From: Uloborus plumipes
Taxonomy: Eukaryota; Arthropoda; Arachnida; Araneae; Uloboridae
NCBI GenBank assembly: GCA_038373865.1
Contig: JAXGGA010001029.1
Location: 62,001 to 126,000 of the forward strand
Length of the DNA: 64,000 bases
Direction: 5' to 3'
A model generated the notes under the pieces. It was not told the DNA's origin. It saw only the letters and a program-made list of their open reading frames with translations, and searched no databases. Below are positions 1 through 12,412 of this stretch, piece after piece. A program made the translations under genes and the position numbers. Within the stretch, counting starts at the first letter, position 1; each line of letters begins with the position of its first letter.

Positions 1-25
1 AGTTTTAAACAGTTACATGAGCGCA

Positions 26-228
26 TTTACCTATAAAAGCGGACATTTTGATGACGTCATAACATGGGCCCTTGACCTCAGAAAGAAACATTAAATCTTT
101 CTAAATAGATCTTTTAAAGAGCTTTCAGATGATATAGTTGAGTTTTGAAATATTTAAATCTATGATGGAGTTTTAGGGGAGTTAAACAAACGTATTTACC
201 TGTAAAAGCGGCCATCTTGATGACGTCA
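26..228 (+). repeat. Two direct copies of a ~35-bp unit
   Basis: A unit starting TTTACCT(A/G)TAAAAGCGG and ending in TGATGACGTCAT occurs at 26-60 and again at 194-228, about 168 bases apart, in the same orientation. It is probably the edge of a longer repeat cut by the window start. The palindrome TGACGTCA inside each copy matches a CRE-like site, but nothing else supports a regulatory role. Confidence 0.55.
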
Positions 229-1432
229 TCACGGGAGTTCATGACCCCTGATCAAGTGTCTCCCGGCGGTTTTTTGTTCTTATATATGTACATAAGCTCT
301 GTACCAAATTGCACACTGGTATCCGGAAGTGAAATATTTCGGCTGTTTTTGTCGCTAACTCCACAGACTACAGTGTATTTGGCGAATAGTAGAGACCAAT
401 TTTTTTTCCACCAAGTACATAAAAAATTTCCTTTCTTTTTTTAATTTTGCTCCCACTATTTTTTTTTCTTTTTTTTTTTTTTTTTTGTGTTTTTTTCAAA
501 GACATAAAAGTTCTTTGCGTAAAAGTTCACTATTATTTGTTTGTTTTCAGTCAAAACTACTGCCCGAAGTTTTCTCTGTCTCTCCCTTAGACATATGTAT
601 TTCTCCAAAAGTGAAAATTGTTTTACAAGCATGCCTTTGATGAATAATCGCAAAACTGTCCAGAATTTTTGTTTTATGCACCAGTTAGTGCGATAAAAGG
701 ATATTCGCTCCCCCCCCCCCTCCCCTCAAAATCAGTTATTGACTATTCCTGACTGATGAGTTCGTTACAAGGACAAAACTGCAGTCTCAGAATGTGATAT
801 GACATCTGCGGGTAAATTATCTCACAACAATACAACAGTTTAAAACCTTTTTTTTTCCACCGTTTTGCACCGAAAAGCGCAATAAAGTCATTAAAATATA
901 AGAGGGTGGCAGTTAAAAATAGATAAATTGTAACTCCAAGTTACCGTGAACATGTATCCCAACGTCATGGAAAAACTATTTTTATTTCGTTGACTATGAA
1001 GTTATCTATCCACAGAAACCAGGACAGATTAAATATGGTGTAAAAGAAATGTGTCTGCCGTCGAATCGAAAGTAATTCTCAGAGATACAATCCCTGATAC
1101 GTTCTTATCCTACCTTTTATCTCCCAAGAGGATAATGCTTGTCATCATGCATCGCTGGGCACTTCCGGAAGATTTAATTAAGAAGCGAAAGTATCTCTGT
1201 ATGTGTGTGTGACGCTTGTGAAAAATGCCGAAAATATTTATTTTCTATCCTAAATATGCGAGTTGAGGACTAAATTAAGAGATAAGATGATTTAATTTGA
1301 AATCACACTCGCTGAAAATTTTTAAACTCGCATTTTAAACAAGCTATTAAGCTCTAACTAGTAAAAATTTCGTTCGAAGTGAAAAACTATCAATCTTTTA
1401 AAGACCATGCGTCCCTAAATTAAAAAATTCAT
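229..1432. other. Gene-free AT-rich stretch
   Basis: No coding exon is recognised. The stretch holds long T runs near 460-490, a C tract at 710-725, and otherwise unique-looking AT-rich sequence. Short open frames here have no recognisable protein content. Confidence 0.6.
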
Positions 1433-1436
1433 TTAA

Positions 1437-2822
1437 CCCTACACTGCATGATTTTTTATTTTTCGTAGAAAAAAATATATGTGTTTGTCAATGTAATAAG
1501 AAAACATGGAAAAATATTTAAAAAAATGTAACTCTAATTTTTCACCCCTTTCTAATTAAAAATAGTTTTGTTGCCAAATGGCTACACCATGCATTCAACA
1601 GATAAAAATGATTTTAAATGATAATCTTGAAATTAGTTCTTTTTTGTAAAAAAATAGAGGAATTGAACATTTGGTGCACTGTACGCTTGCAATCCTTTAC
1701 ATTTTGACATTTTACATTATTTTTTATATGTACTTGTACTTTCCGATGATCAATTCTGTCAAATCTGATGTCTTTTGGAGGCTCTCTCGCGCAAGCTTTT
1801 TTTTTTGGTTTGTAACTAGTTCCTCTGTAGCTAATGGTCTCTTTTTAATACGCTTTTATTAATTTCACATGTGGGTTTGTATGTATGTATGTAACTCTGA
1901 ACAAAATATAAAATTTACGTTCTTTGCAAATATAAAAGTAATATATTTAATATTATTTTTAATACTAAAAGCTAAACTGTATTGCATATTGATGTATTAT
2001 AAGTACATGTAAACTTAAGTGCGGATATTCAGTAGTTTTGAAAATCAGAGGGAAACCCGTGATGATCACAGCGCATTCCAATGTAAAAGCGTATTTTTTA
2101 ACTTTTTTTTTTTTTTTTCAAAACTATATTTTAAAATTATTAATGACTTTACTTGTACGTGTAAGCACAACGTTTGTGCTAACTGAAATCTAAAATGAAC
2201 ATGTTTTGAAGGCTTTTCCCTATTGATTTTTTGTTTGTTCACTCTGTTGAACATCAACTAAGCAGTGATAATTGCGAGGTCTTATAAACGGTAGAACAGC
2301 CGAAAGTACCACTTTTGGGTCCGCATGATTATATTATACCTTCCAAAAAGAGAAAGAAGCTAGCGCGAAACATAAACAAAGCACATACTTTATGAACTAT
2401 AGAGATGAATAGAAGTGTTCTTCTGGATGCTTACTGCATAATGTTGCCAAATGGCTACAAACGTGTATTATGTCTTAGATTTTTTCCAAATAATTATTTT
2501 GATGTAAAACGTATATTAAACGAAAGACAAATGTTTGTTTTATTCATGTTATTTTTTTAAAAGAAGAAGAAAAATATTTCATTGTAAAAAATAATTTCAA
2601 AACATGGTAGTTTGAGTGATTTTAAAAGCAATCCATATGGATTCATTTAAGAGCATGTAACAGACCAGTGCTACCATGTATGGAGGATAAATGGTGATAA
2701 TTGCTTTAAATATACTCAATACTTGCTTTTTATGCATTGATCTGCCTTATAACTACATTCTGCTATTCATAAGGAGGACAAATTGTCCATGTTGCCAATT
2801 GGCAACACCATGCAGTGTAGGG
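1437..2822. mobile_element. piggyBac-like non-autonomous element, TTAA-flanked
   Basis: The element begins CCCTACACTGCATG and ends with the inverse CATGCAGTGTAGGG. Both ends abut TTAA (1433-1436 and 2823-2826), the hallmark target of piggyBac elements, whose ends are CCY...RGG. The 1386-bp interior has no transposase; it contains repeated GTTGCCAA(A/T)TGGC-type motifs near 1570, 2445 and 2792. It also holds part of another dispersed repeat (about 1840-1990, inverse of sequence near 8060-8140 and 11320-11370). Ends and target site are seen directly; the superfamily follows from them. Confidence 0.8.
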
Positions 2823-2969
2823 TTAAACAAGGGGGGTTAACATAGGGTTAGACATCAGAATCTAAATATTATCGAAAAAATATTGTTAAGAAAGACTTTT
2901 TTTTGAAAGCATGAAAATACTGTTGATTGAAAATCAATCATGCAATCAAATGCTGACACTGATTGAAAG

Positions 2970-3560
2970 TAGCAATGAACCGATTAATCGGCCATAATCA
3001 GCCGATTATTAATAATCGGCAATATTTTGCCGATTAATCGGTGGATTTTTTTTAATATTTATTCTTAATGTATACCTTCATCAAAAAAGTAATAATTAAT
3101 TTTATTAACAGTAAATAATTTCTGCTATCCTTACCATAACATGCAGTATGAAAGGGTACAGAGTAAAAACAAAACAAATAGTTCGTACAATGCGTAAAAC
3201 TGAATAGAAATATTAAAAGATAATCCTCACAGCTGTTATTCAAATAACACTATTAGGAGTAATTAAATTCCTGCGATTTTGAATCGGAATGCGAAAACAT
3301 GAGTATTTCATTTTATTTTAATAATCAGTCCAATTTTGCCGATCAACCGGCGGAAATGTTTGCAGTAAGAAACTACGATGACTAAATTTATTAACGAGAA
3401 ATACATTTTCTGCAAACTGAAGTACTAATACATATAGTACGAAAGTGTAATGAGTAAAAATAAATCAAATAATTCAAAGATTGAATTGTAAAAAAATAAT
3501 CCTCACAGTCGATATATGTTTTTAAAAAATAATTTTCCTATTTTGAATAAATATATGCAC
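2970..3560 (+). repeat. Dispersed repeat with AATCGGC motifs, copy 1
   Basis: This segment is rich in CCGATTAATCGG-type palindromes and matches 60690-61230 in the same orientation over several hundred bases, including a shared block with CATGCAGTATGAAAG-like sequence. No coding capacity is apparent. The family is unrecognised. Confidence 0.65.
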
Positions 3561-5600
3561 TTTTAGGCAATGTTGCAACATTTTTTTATGAGTACTAATG
3601 GTATTGTTTTTTTTTTCTTTTTTGAGCATGTAATTACTACCGTTATAAATTTTGAAGTCCTATTTATCTTCTTTTTTCTTTTATTAAGTGTATGACAGTT
3701 TTTTTCTTGGAATTTGATTGAAACAAAAAGTGCCTAAACTTGTTGCCAGTACTGTAATCATAAAAATACCAGACTGCATATTGTAAAAATAGAATGTTAT
3801 ATTCTGAAACTGTTGAGAGAAGAGGATGGTTAAGATTAAATGAGACTTCAATTAAAATGTGCAATATAATTATTTAAAAAATTTTTGAAAATACATTACA
3901 TTTGGTTGGACGAAATACATTTTTGCCTATAAACTATAATAAACTTCTGATTCGCAACGAAACAATAATTAGAAAAGCAAACATTTTTGTCAAAATATCT
4001 ATAATTAATATAATAGCGTATGCGCTAATTTCTGGTACCATAATGACAAGGAATACACACACCGTGTCTCGACGTGAACATTCGAATAAAACAAATTGAG
4101 TCGATGGAGGGTTTTTGTTTGTAGGGTTTTCTTTTAAACTGATACTTTTATGCATTAAATTCTAATTTGAAGAATTTAATCATTTACTAAATACTAACCA
4201 TACACATGTAAAAAATAATAATAATATAATACCTTTACTTCTAAGTTAGCAGATAAAATTTTTGCCACAATGAATATTTCTGGTGTTGCCATCTATTGAG
4301 GAAAAAAGAAACTACCAATAAATTAAACTAGTACTTTTCGAAAAAATGTACTACACAAACAAAAATCTCTTCTCGTGTATATAACCAGCAGATTATAAAA
4401 TTAGCTATCTCGAATGAGGTTAAAAAAGCAAATTGAACATTCATGGGCAAAATAATTTTTATCTTTAAGCACTCATTTTAAATCTCAAAAGTGTCTTGCG
4501 TCTAATTAAAAAAACGAAAAAATATTTATGCCTACGAAAAAACAGTAAATATATTTGGGGGGGGGGGGGAATCCTAAATAGTGTTCATGGAAACATATGC
4601 AAAGTCACAATATGCATCATTGTTTATGTCGACGATTTGCGTGAAAAACACAAATGATAAAGGTTCGGCAAAGAAATTGAAATGGAGTGTCAGATTGTCC
4701 TACGTCATCAAGAAGACTTCATACCATTTACAGTTTTGAGATTTGGTACAAAATGACTTCGGACACCGGAGGCTTGCCTCTAGATCTGCTTTTTTTTTTT
4801 TTTTTTAATAATTTTCTAATAAGATAAACGAAAGGTCTTAACGAAAGAGCTGAAAAAATTAAAAATGCATAAAAAACAGCAGTTTGAAAAAGCTTTTTTC
4901 TCTGCACCACAACATGAAGTTTGTTCCACAACTCAACTTATTCTCAATCAATTAAAAAATAAAATATGAGCGATTCTAATTCAGCGAAAATCCTACGCAG
5001 CTCCATACAATTACGGGACTCAAGAGAAAAATGTTTCTAGAGACCACGAATTTGACTTATAACTTATTTTGCAATGTTCTTTCTAATGACTTAGCTCCTG
5101 TAGCTCTGAAATGTGGTACAAATCATTAGGGATCACGGGGAAGGGGCGCTTTTGAATTTTTTTTTTTTTTTAATAATTTTACTATGCGTATATTTTAATC
5201 AAGTACTTATTTTTTTTCGGGTGGAAACGAGATTTTCATTTGTTCTAATAGCAAGGCGTGTTTTGATGTGATTCTTCATATAAACGAGCTAAATCTTCGC
5301 GAAACAAACGAGATTGCGGAACAATCTTTGGAGCTGGTGAGCGTTAGCGAGCAGAATGCAGAGCTTTCAAGTACAAATTTCGCTCAGTTAAATAAAGTAA
5401 TTTGTTAATAATCGTTTGTTAATGCAAATTAATTATGCAAAGCAGCCATTCGTACCTACTTTTACTTCTTTTTTATAATTTTTATATCATATATAATGAC
5501 ATACAAGATTTATTATGATCGTTAAAAAAGTTAAAATTCTTTACCTGTTGTATCTTGAAACTGTATATTTCAACTTAATTTTTTAGTTTTTATTGGAAAA
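3561..5600. other. Gene-free AT-rich region
   Basis: No exon with splice sites and conserved protein content was found. The region has poly(T) runs (3605, 4790, 5158) and a G tract at 4557-4570. Open frames are short and of simple composition. Confidence 0.55.
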
Positions 5601-5607
5601 TAAAGAC

Positions 5608-5820
5608 AGCACACTGGTTACAACTACAGATTGCACAAGGCACCTTTAAGGGTGAAAAGTTGTAGCACCAGCGGCACCCCTTGAAAAAGCCACTTGACAC
5701 CCTATGGCACTCTTGAAGGTTCCATTTGGCTCCTTATGGCACCCTTGGGGTTTCCAAATATCACCCATTAGGTACTGTATGTCACCCATAAGTTGCCACC
5801 TTCAAGTCTGCCATAGGGAT
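5608..5820 (+). repeat. Extra left-end copy of the minisatellite-armed element
   Basis: The segment contains AAGGCACCTTTAAGGGTGAA followed by GGCACCCTT/AAGGTGCC-type short repeats, matching the left end at 6254-6450 in the same orientation. It lacks the AAAATGTCGC minisatellite, so it is a partial copy or a relic of a related insertion. Sequence 5821-6250 between the two copies is not recognised; it includes an 80-codon open frame with no family resemblance. Confidence 0.6.
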
Positions 5821-6450
5821 TTTTTTTAAAGAGATGGAGAACTTTTTTTTTTAATTTCCAGAGTAGGAATCGAGAAAACCCCGGATCTATACCCCGTAAG
5901 ATTCATCGACTTGGAATGGCAACTTTTAGGACTTTGCGATCATGATGTATGTAACGTGCCCCAGTCACTGTTAGTGAACACGGAGGGTCTTCGACCGCCT
6001 TTCATTAACTTTGGGATCCTTGAGACAAGAGTCCAAAAGACATGGGAAAGCTACATTTGCGCTGAAATACAATATGAAACTAACTTTTCCTGCAGATGTA
6101 TTTTAGAATCTGTTGAACCTAGCTTGATTCCAAACTCATTAAAAAAGTAAAAGCGGAAAACCTAATTAATGTATTTTCATGCAGTTAAAGTCGATGGTTT
6201 TGAACTAGAAGTACATAATATGGTATATTACAAGAAAATTAAAGCAGTCCTACACTGTTAAAACTACAGGTTGTACAAGGCACCTTTAAGGGTGAAACGT
6301 CATAGCATCAGCGACGCACTGAGGGCTGCCACTTGATTCCCTATGGTACCCTTGAAGGTGCCATTTGGCACCATGTGGCAGTATATTGGTGTCTTATAGC
6401 ACCCTAAGGAGCCAAATGGCAAATTCAAGGGTGCCATAGAGGGTATACGC

Positions 6451-6655
6451 CCAAAATGTCGCGGCCGAAATGTCGCGGGCCAAAATGTCGCGGCCAAAAT
6501 GTCGCGGGTCAAAATGTCGCCGGTCCAAAATGTCGCCGGGCCAAAATGTCGCGGTCTAAAATGTCGCTGGTCAAAATGTCGCCGGTCCAAAATGTCGCCG
6601 GGCCAAAATGTCGCGGTCTAAAATGTCGCTGGTCAAAATGTCGCCGGGCCAAAAT
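6451..6655 (+). repeat. GTCGC minisatellite, plus-orientation array
   Basis: About 13 tandem units of 14-17 bp share AAAATGTCGC followed by GGTC/GGGCC variants. A higher-order period of about 63 bp (four units) is visible between 6517 and 6650. Because units are close to multiples of three with no stops, spurious frames rich in Lys, Cys, Arg and Val arise; they are not genes. Confidence 0.85.
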
Positions 6656-6659
6656 GCTA

Positions 6660-8130
6660 ATTGCTGTTGATGAACGTGTGCGTTAATGATAGAATGGACT
6701 AAAATTTTTGAAAAATACTAAAAAAAAAATTACCCTTTCGGCTTGTAACCGTTTCGAGCCTTTTCCAAGAAACAAATAGTTATCAAACAAGCGTCCGTTA
6801 TTTATTTACAATAGCTTATTTCACCGTGACTCGCTATCTACCAACTTAAAAACGAATAGATTAGCAGCTCAAGCCAAGTTTAATTGATATCGAAAGGAAA
6901 ATTTATGTGTTAAAAAAGAAGTTGAAGAAATGTGAAATGAATAAGACAGATATACAATGTTTGACATTTGTTTTTGTTAAAATTTCTTACATGATCGAAA
7001 GCAAGTCTATATAATTTAAATGATAGAGGTGTTTTTATTTTCTTCTTCATAAAATGTGTAAAAGAAAGTATTGGATCAGTGAAAAATTGTCAATTTGGAA
7101 GAATTTACACGTTCTGATGTGTGCTGAATTCAATTTTATCGTTTATTTTTTTAAAGGAAAATGTGTAAGTGTGTATCTGCGTGACCCATTTTTTGGGGCG
7201 TCTCTACCACAAAACTTTCTGCTGCGTAAATTGGAATGAAATTCGGTACATACATATACCAACGAATATGTGGTTCAGTGCTGATTGGTTTTTGCCGCTA
7301 GTTCTTCCAAGTTTTTACATGCAAGAATGTAATGGAACGTTTTCAGCATAGCGTGATTACTATGTCTGAAGAAGGTTCAGACGAAATCAAATAAAAATTG
7401 GCCCATAAGCCTTCAGAAGATACGCCACATCATCGAGGAAGCAGAGCAATTAAACTTTTTATTTTTCATTATTTGTGAGTGATGTATATCAAGAAGTAAT
7501 GCAAGTATTCAGACAAAATTTTGTTTGTAGAAGAATCTTAAAGGTAGAGATGCTTATTCATTTCTGGCGTTAATCAGCTCAGACATAGTACTGTACCTTC
7601 GTTACAATCAGTATTTAAATGTGGAGTTGAATATAATACCATTTTTCCTCTTGAAATTTCACCTCCCCTTCCACCACTTAGTTGTTACAAAGAAAGCAAT
7701 AATTACATGAACTAATTTGATTTCAAACGTCCCCAAATAACTCTTAAAGAAAATGTTCTAGAAGAAAATTGCCGGCTACGCGGTGATTAAACGGTATTCC
7801 GTTTTTGCAAAAGGAATAAAAAAGCCTTTACAGCAAATTTATTTGTTTAATTTCTTTGTGTGAAAAAAAGAAATAATCCTAAATATACTTTAAAAAAAAC
7901 TAAAAAATATGATTTTAGAGTAAATAATATTCAAAAGAAGATTTTGAAAACTGTTGAATATCCGCTAAGTTTACTTGCACTTATAATATGCATTTTGTGG
8001 ACGATCGATGCCCTACTCAGAACTAATGGCAAATGCACTTATTATACATCAACATGCAATATAGTTTAGCCTTTAGTAATAATAATGGTTTTTAACATAT
8101 TACTTTTACCTTTGTAAAGAACGTGAATTT
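6660..8130. other. Gene-free core of the large element
   Basis: No supported gene. Around 7150-7270 there is a stretch resembling dispersed arthropod repeat tails (a run with TGCGTGACCCA and GGAATGAAATTCGGTACA). The rest is AT-rich sequence without recognisable coding content. Confidence 0.45.
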
Positions 8131-8139
8131 TATCTTTGA

Positions 8140-8640
8140 CTCACAAGGGGACCTTACAGGTTATCAACCACCGATTTTGATGAGTTTTATATATTATGTA
8201 GAGGGACCCACACTAACCAGGAAAGTACGCGATCATGGAATAATGAATTTTTTTTTAATGAGTACCAATTGAAAGAGCATTGTAAAACATGTTTCTTGAC
8301 GCACGCGTTTTTGCCCTCGCGCCCCCGTTATCGAAATATAAGGTCCTAAAGTCAACTAATTTTTTTTTGAAAAATCGCCAATTTTAGCGAGTTATAATGA
8401 AACTGGAAGCTGCGGTGCGATTACACTATTTGCATCCAACGGAAAACTTGATTCCCATTTTTGGTCATCTGCAAAGCTTTTGAAAGACGGCTTTACAATA
8501 ATCTTTTACTTTACCTGTGCGAGTTAAAGCAGAAAGCTACTATCAAGCCTATGACATGGAAAGCAGAGAGCTTTTTAAAGAGAAAACACAATTTTAAACA
8601 ACGCATCAAAATTAAATTGTATCGTACTATTTGCGATTAA
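8140..8640 (+). repeat. Dispersed repeat block, related to 11220-11300 and 36740-36970
   Basis: Blocks such as ACCGATTTTGATGAGTTTTA, CAGGAAAGTACGCGATCATGG and GCCCTCGCGCCCCCGTTAT recur in inverse orientation at about 11220-11300 and 36780-36960, and in diverged form near 30800-31150. It is an interspersed family with several partial copies in this window. No protein is encoded. Class unrecognised. Sequence from 8641 to 10070 holds only simple-sequence tracts (G runs at 8761, 9060 and 9203; T run at 9345). Confidence 0.6.
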
Positions 8641-10070
8641 AGTAGGTCCCTCGCGTAAGGGAGTCCCCCTTGTTAAGGGGCCCTTGTCAACAGAAGGTGA
8701 CAACTGAACCTCCTGTTTTTTTAATTATTTTTTTTAAGTGTTCGTACAATTCTGTAGTATGGGGGGGAAGGGTATATTTAGGGTTTTTAATTGTAAAAAT
8801 TGCAAATAGATATTTTTTCAAACCACTTTTCTTTTGGTGGGTCCCCTATAACTCAAAGTGAGTTCCCCTAAACATTTTTGTCAATTGCATCACTGGGTAT
8901 GTAATAATGGTCTTTCAAAAAAAAATGCTCAAAATTTAATGAAAATGTGTTCAAATAAAAAAATCAAACAGGAATGAGGTGTTTTCTCTGAGATATTTCG
9001 AAAAAAAAAATGTTCGCTCGAAGCGAACTTGCTCCTTCAAAAGTTATAAGTGAGGACAGGGGGGGGAAATTGGAAATTCGAAACTGAATGAAATATTATT
9101 CAAATCAAAAAGTCGAGTGTGGGAATGTATTGTCCTCACTGAGCTCTTTCGATTAAAAACAAAAAAAAATCGAATCGGACTATGCACTCAAAAGTTAATG
9201 CGGGGGGGGGGGCAGAAAAACTGACCAATAGACAGACTGACAGGTACACACAGTTTCCGCAGCTCAAAACCCATCTTTCCTATTTAAAATTTTTCTGTGT
9301 ATTTAATTATTTTTATTAAGTTCTGCTTTTTCTTCGCTTGAGCGTTTTTTTTTTTTTTTTTCAGTGCTTTTGGCCTTCTTTCATGATTTTTTTTCACCTA
9401 TTTTCTACTTTTACAGAGCTAAAACTTGTATTAACCTTCAGCTTTAACTTGTATTAATTTACAATTTTGTTAGTCTTTTCCTACCCGTTGAACATATAGC
9501 AGAACTAGTAAAAGTTATTCTAGTGTTTTTAAACAGTACGAAATTAACATGCAATATGTTTTACATTTACGTTACAGAGACTTTTCGCTACAGTGACCAA
9601 TTTGTTTGAACGGCAGGGGTTTTTACAATGAATGCCGACTCTATTAGTATATTTTAAGAATGGAAATAATTATTTCCTTCTACCATTGATGTAATTTCGA
9701 CGTGGATATAATTTTGCAGCTATTGATATTTACTAATTCGTTTTCTTTTAAAAATTATTTATATTTTCTCGATTTCAATTTAAAAATAAATAAATGTTTT
9801 TGCTAAGAGTTGGCAGATAGTGAAACTTCTTGTATCGATTTTTTTTTTTTTTCAATAGGAACTGATATCATAATCCATGACAATTGAATTTCTACCCCAA
9901 AGATTATTTCTTTCATTTTTTGTACATGAGCTCATATTAGCTGCTTTTCATACTTATTTAATTATCCTGAATTATTCATTTAGAAACACGTGCAATATAT
10001 TTTAACGTATAATAATTAATACATACAACTTAGTTCAGTAAAAAATCTTCAAATAACTAAAATTCTAAAA

Positions 10071-10322
10071 TGAAGGGCCAGGGGGGAAAAAGATGAAAGT
10101 GACCAAAAAGTGATTCCGAGAAAAACGAAGAACAAAGTTTGATTTCTCGTAGCTCCTTATGTAGTTTTTCGAGTTTTCATACACATTTCTGTCGCTTCTC
10201 ATCTCCCCTCCCCCCCTTGTTGTTCTACCAGATGATACTAGTCCTTCATAGCCCCTAGATAGCGCTAATATCTCAAAATTGACGAAAAAGTGACTTTCAT
10301 CTTTTTTCCCCCTGGCCCTTCA
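10071..10322. mobile_element. MITE with TGAAGGGCCAGGGGG ends
   Basis: The sequence begins TGAAGGGCCAGGGGG, with AAAGATGAAAGT close behind, and ends with its inverse, ACTTTCATCTTTTTTCCCCC then TGGCCCTTCA. The inverted ends are about 38 bp with few mismatches around a roughly 170-bp middle. Size and lack of coding capacity fit a miniature inverted-repeat element. No superfamily is assigned. Confidence 0.7.
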
Positions 10323-10439
10323 AATGTATTATCAATCGTAAAAAGATAAAACTTTAACTTCTTTGTAAAGTTTTCGCTCCTCTGGATAAAGCTCTCTGCT
10401 TTCCACATCATAGTCTTGACCAGCATTATTTATTTTAGC

Positions 10440-10733
10440 TCATACAAGTAAAGGGTTAACGTAAAACATCTTACTTTCTTTGCAAATGACCAAACATGGA
10501 AACGATGCGATGCCAAGCAAGCAGCGGAAGGGAGAATCTGGAGCTAGCTTCAATTTCTTGCCAAGTCTTCAAATTTGGCTTATTTTCGGCCGACTTTCAG
10601 ACCCCTTATCTCGAAAATGAGGGGACGAGGGCACTTGATCTTTGGGTCAAAGACATGTCTCAGTATGCTCTTTCGAATGATACCATTTTTAACTTTTTTT
10701 ATTATTACTTAAGTCGAGTACTTTCCTGGTAAG
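10440..10733 (+). repeat. Dispersed block, inverse of 36001-36270
   Basis: The stretch contains GGTCATTTGCAAA-like sequence in inverse form, a GACTTGGCAAGAAATTGAAG-like block and a TCTCGAAAA/ATGAGGGGACG block. These return in inverse orientation in SLC17 intron 4. A 78-codon open frame here is an accident of the repeat. Confidence 0.5.
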
Positions 10734-11224
10734 TATTTTAGCAAAAATATATTTCTCAATGCGCCTTAGTTTTTGAGATATAACGATCCAAAGTTCAGCT
10801 CGAAGTTGTTACAGAGGTACGGTTGAGCAGTGGGCACAACAGCGGCCGTAGCCCAATGAGCAAGGTCCCCCACTCCGACCGCTGGAGGTCTGGGGATCGA
10901 GTCCCGTGAATTAACAATATTAAAAATTGAAAAAAAAAAAAAAATATTTTCTAAATAAATAAATAAATAAAATAAAAATGAATAATTAAACAATTTTCCA
11001 TTAACTATCGAATTTTTTTCGATATTAAAGAAAAAAAAATACGTCACGGGACTCGATCCCCAAACCTCCAGCGGTCGAAGTGGGGGACCTTGCTCACTGG
11101 GCTACGGCCGCTGTTGTGACCACTGCTCAACCCTACCTCTATAATAACTTCGAGCTGAACTTTGGATCGTTATATCTCGGAAACTAAGGCGCATTGGGGC
11201 ATATCCTTTTGCTAAAATACTTAG
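10734..11224. repeat. Head-to-head tRNA-like SINE pair (long inverted repeat)
   Basis: Two nearly identical arms of about 160 bp face each other across an A/T-rich spacer of about 130 bp (10913-11043). Each arm holds a tRNA-like core: an A-box-like TAGCCCAATGAGCAAGG and a B-box-like GGGGATCGAGTCCC, with CGCTGGAGGT between. The cloverleaf is poor, since the T stem does not pair fully, so these are tRNA-derived SINE-like units rather than functional tRNA genes. The arms also carry ACGATCCAAAGTTCAGCTCG outside the tRNA part. Confidence 0.6.
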
Positions 11225-11375
11225 GGTGGGTCCCTCTACATAATATATAAAACTCATCAAAATCGGTGAGTGACAACCTGTAAGGTCTCCTTGTCAGAGT
11301 TACATACTTACAAACAAACAAACAAAAAACAAACAAACCCACATGTGAAACTAATAAAAGCGTATTAAAAAGGAA
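11225..11375 (-). repeat. Inverse copy of the 8140-type repeat and a CCCACATGTGAAA tail
   Basis: Sequence 11225-11300 is the inverse of 8145-8225. It continues into an A/C-rich tract and CCCACATGTGAAACTAATAA, a block also found at about 24873-24905 and, inverted, at 1838-1880. The shared tail marks a dispersed family of unknown class. Confidence 0.55.
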
Positions 11376-11659
11376 GAAATTTAGCGTCCCTGGGCCCTAA
11401 GTACAGCCCTGAATAAACTATAGCATTATTTTGGTACTTAAATAATTTAAGCGTTAGAAGAAATCAATTTAGTTACATTTTTGTTAATAAATTAAGCTAA
11501 TTTTCTAAACTGTTACATTTAAAAAAAGTTACTAAACAGGTGTATTTATCATATCGTGATAAGCTTATTAGTAAAATTGAGCTACATAATTAAGCTGCAT
11601 TGAATTTGTGAATTGCTGGAAACATTAAATCTGTACAATGCACTTAGTGTCATTTAGGA

Positions 11660-12003
11660 ACGGCTATATTTTGGACTGGAAACATTTTGGACCGGCGGCC
11701 TTTCGGACCGGCGTTATTTTGGACCGGCGACATTTTGGCCCGGCGACCTTTTTGACCGGCGACCTTTTTGAACGGCGACATTTTGGACTGGCGACATTTT
11801 GGACTGGCGACATTTTGGACCGGCGACATTCTGGCCCGGCGACATTTTTGACCGGCGACATTTTGGCCCGGCGACATTCTGGCCCGCGACATTTTGGGCA
11901 GACGATATTTTGGACCGGCGACATTTTGGCCCGCGACATTTTAGCCCGCGACATTTTGGCCCGCGACATTTTGGCTCGGCGACATTTCGGCCGCGACTTT
12001 TGA
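11660..12003 (-). repeat. GTCGC minisatellite, minus-orientation array
   Basis: About 22 tandem units of 14-17 bp with GCGACATTTTGGACCG-type consensus form the inverse of the array at 6451-6655. All six frames are nearly open across it, so several overlapping 80-120-codon open frames arise; none is a gene. Confidence 0.85.
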
Positions 12004-12412
12004 CCCCAAACCGCCATAGAGAGTCAAGTGGCACCCTTCGGGCGCTTTTCCACTTGACGGCACGACAACGACGAAAGTCGGACGGTAATACGTAACGATA
12101 AATACGGTGTCGTGTCGTCTACAGCACTGTTTTTCCACTCAAACGATATCGTTTCTCCGAACGGGCCATTTTCCACCGAATTTCATTTCGAGACAGCACT
12201 GTGCTCACACGTATATCATTATAGCTCCTCCATTTAACAGATTACGATAACTGTTATATTTACTTTACCTCCATAAAAAGAAAACAAATCAAAATACGAT
12301 ATTGAGTGCATGATATTCACAACTTTATTACATTCTCACCTTGTTTACTAAGAACGAAACGCATACTATCTGCTGGAATCACAGAGCGATACATAGCGGA
12401 TCTAATCTCTAA

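Noticed and set aside
456..653. Lysine-run frame and other poly(A)/poly(T)-derived frames
   Set aside because: Explained by homopolymer tracts.
6300..6686. Open frames across the first minisatellite array
   Set aside because: Same cause: short tandem units without stop codons.
10830..11130. Possible pair of tRNA genes
   Set aside because: The T stem does not pair fully and both copies are embedded in a longer inverted repeat, so they are SINE-like.
11638..12138. Several overlapping open frames of 65-121 codons on both strands, rich in Arg, Lys, Cys, Val and His
   Set aside because: They are translations of the GTCGC minisatellite; all frames are open because the unit lacks stops. No codon-level signal or splice context.
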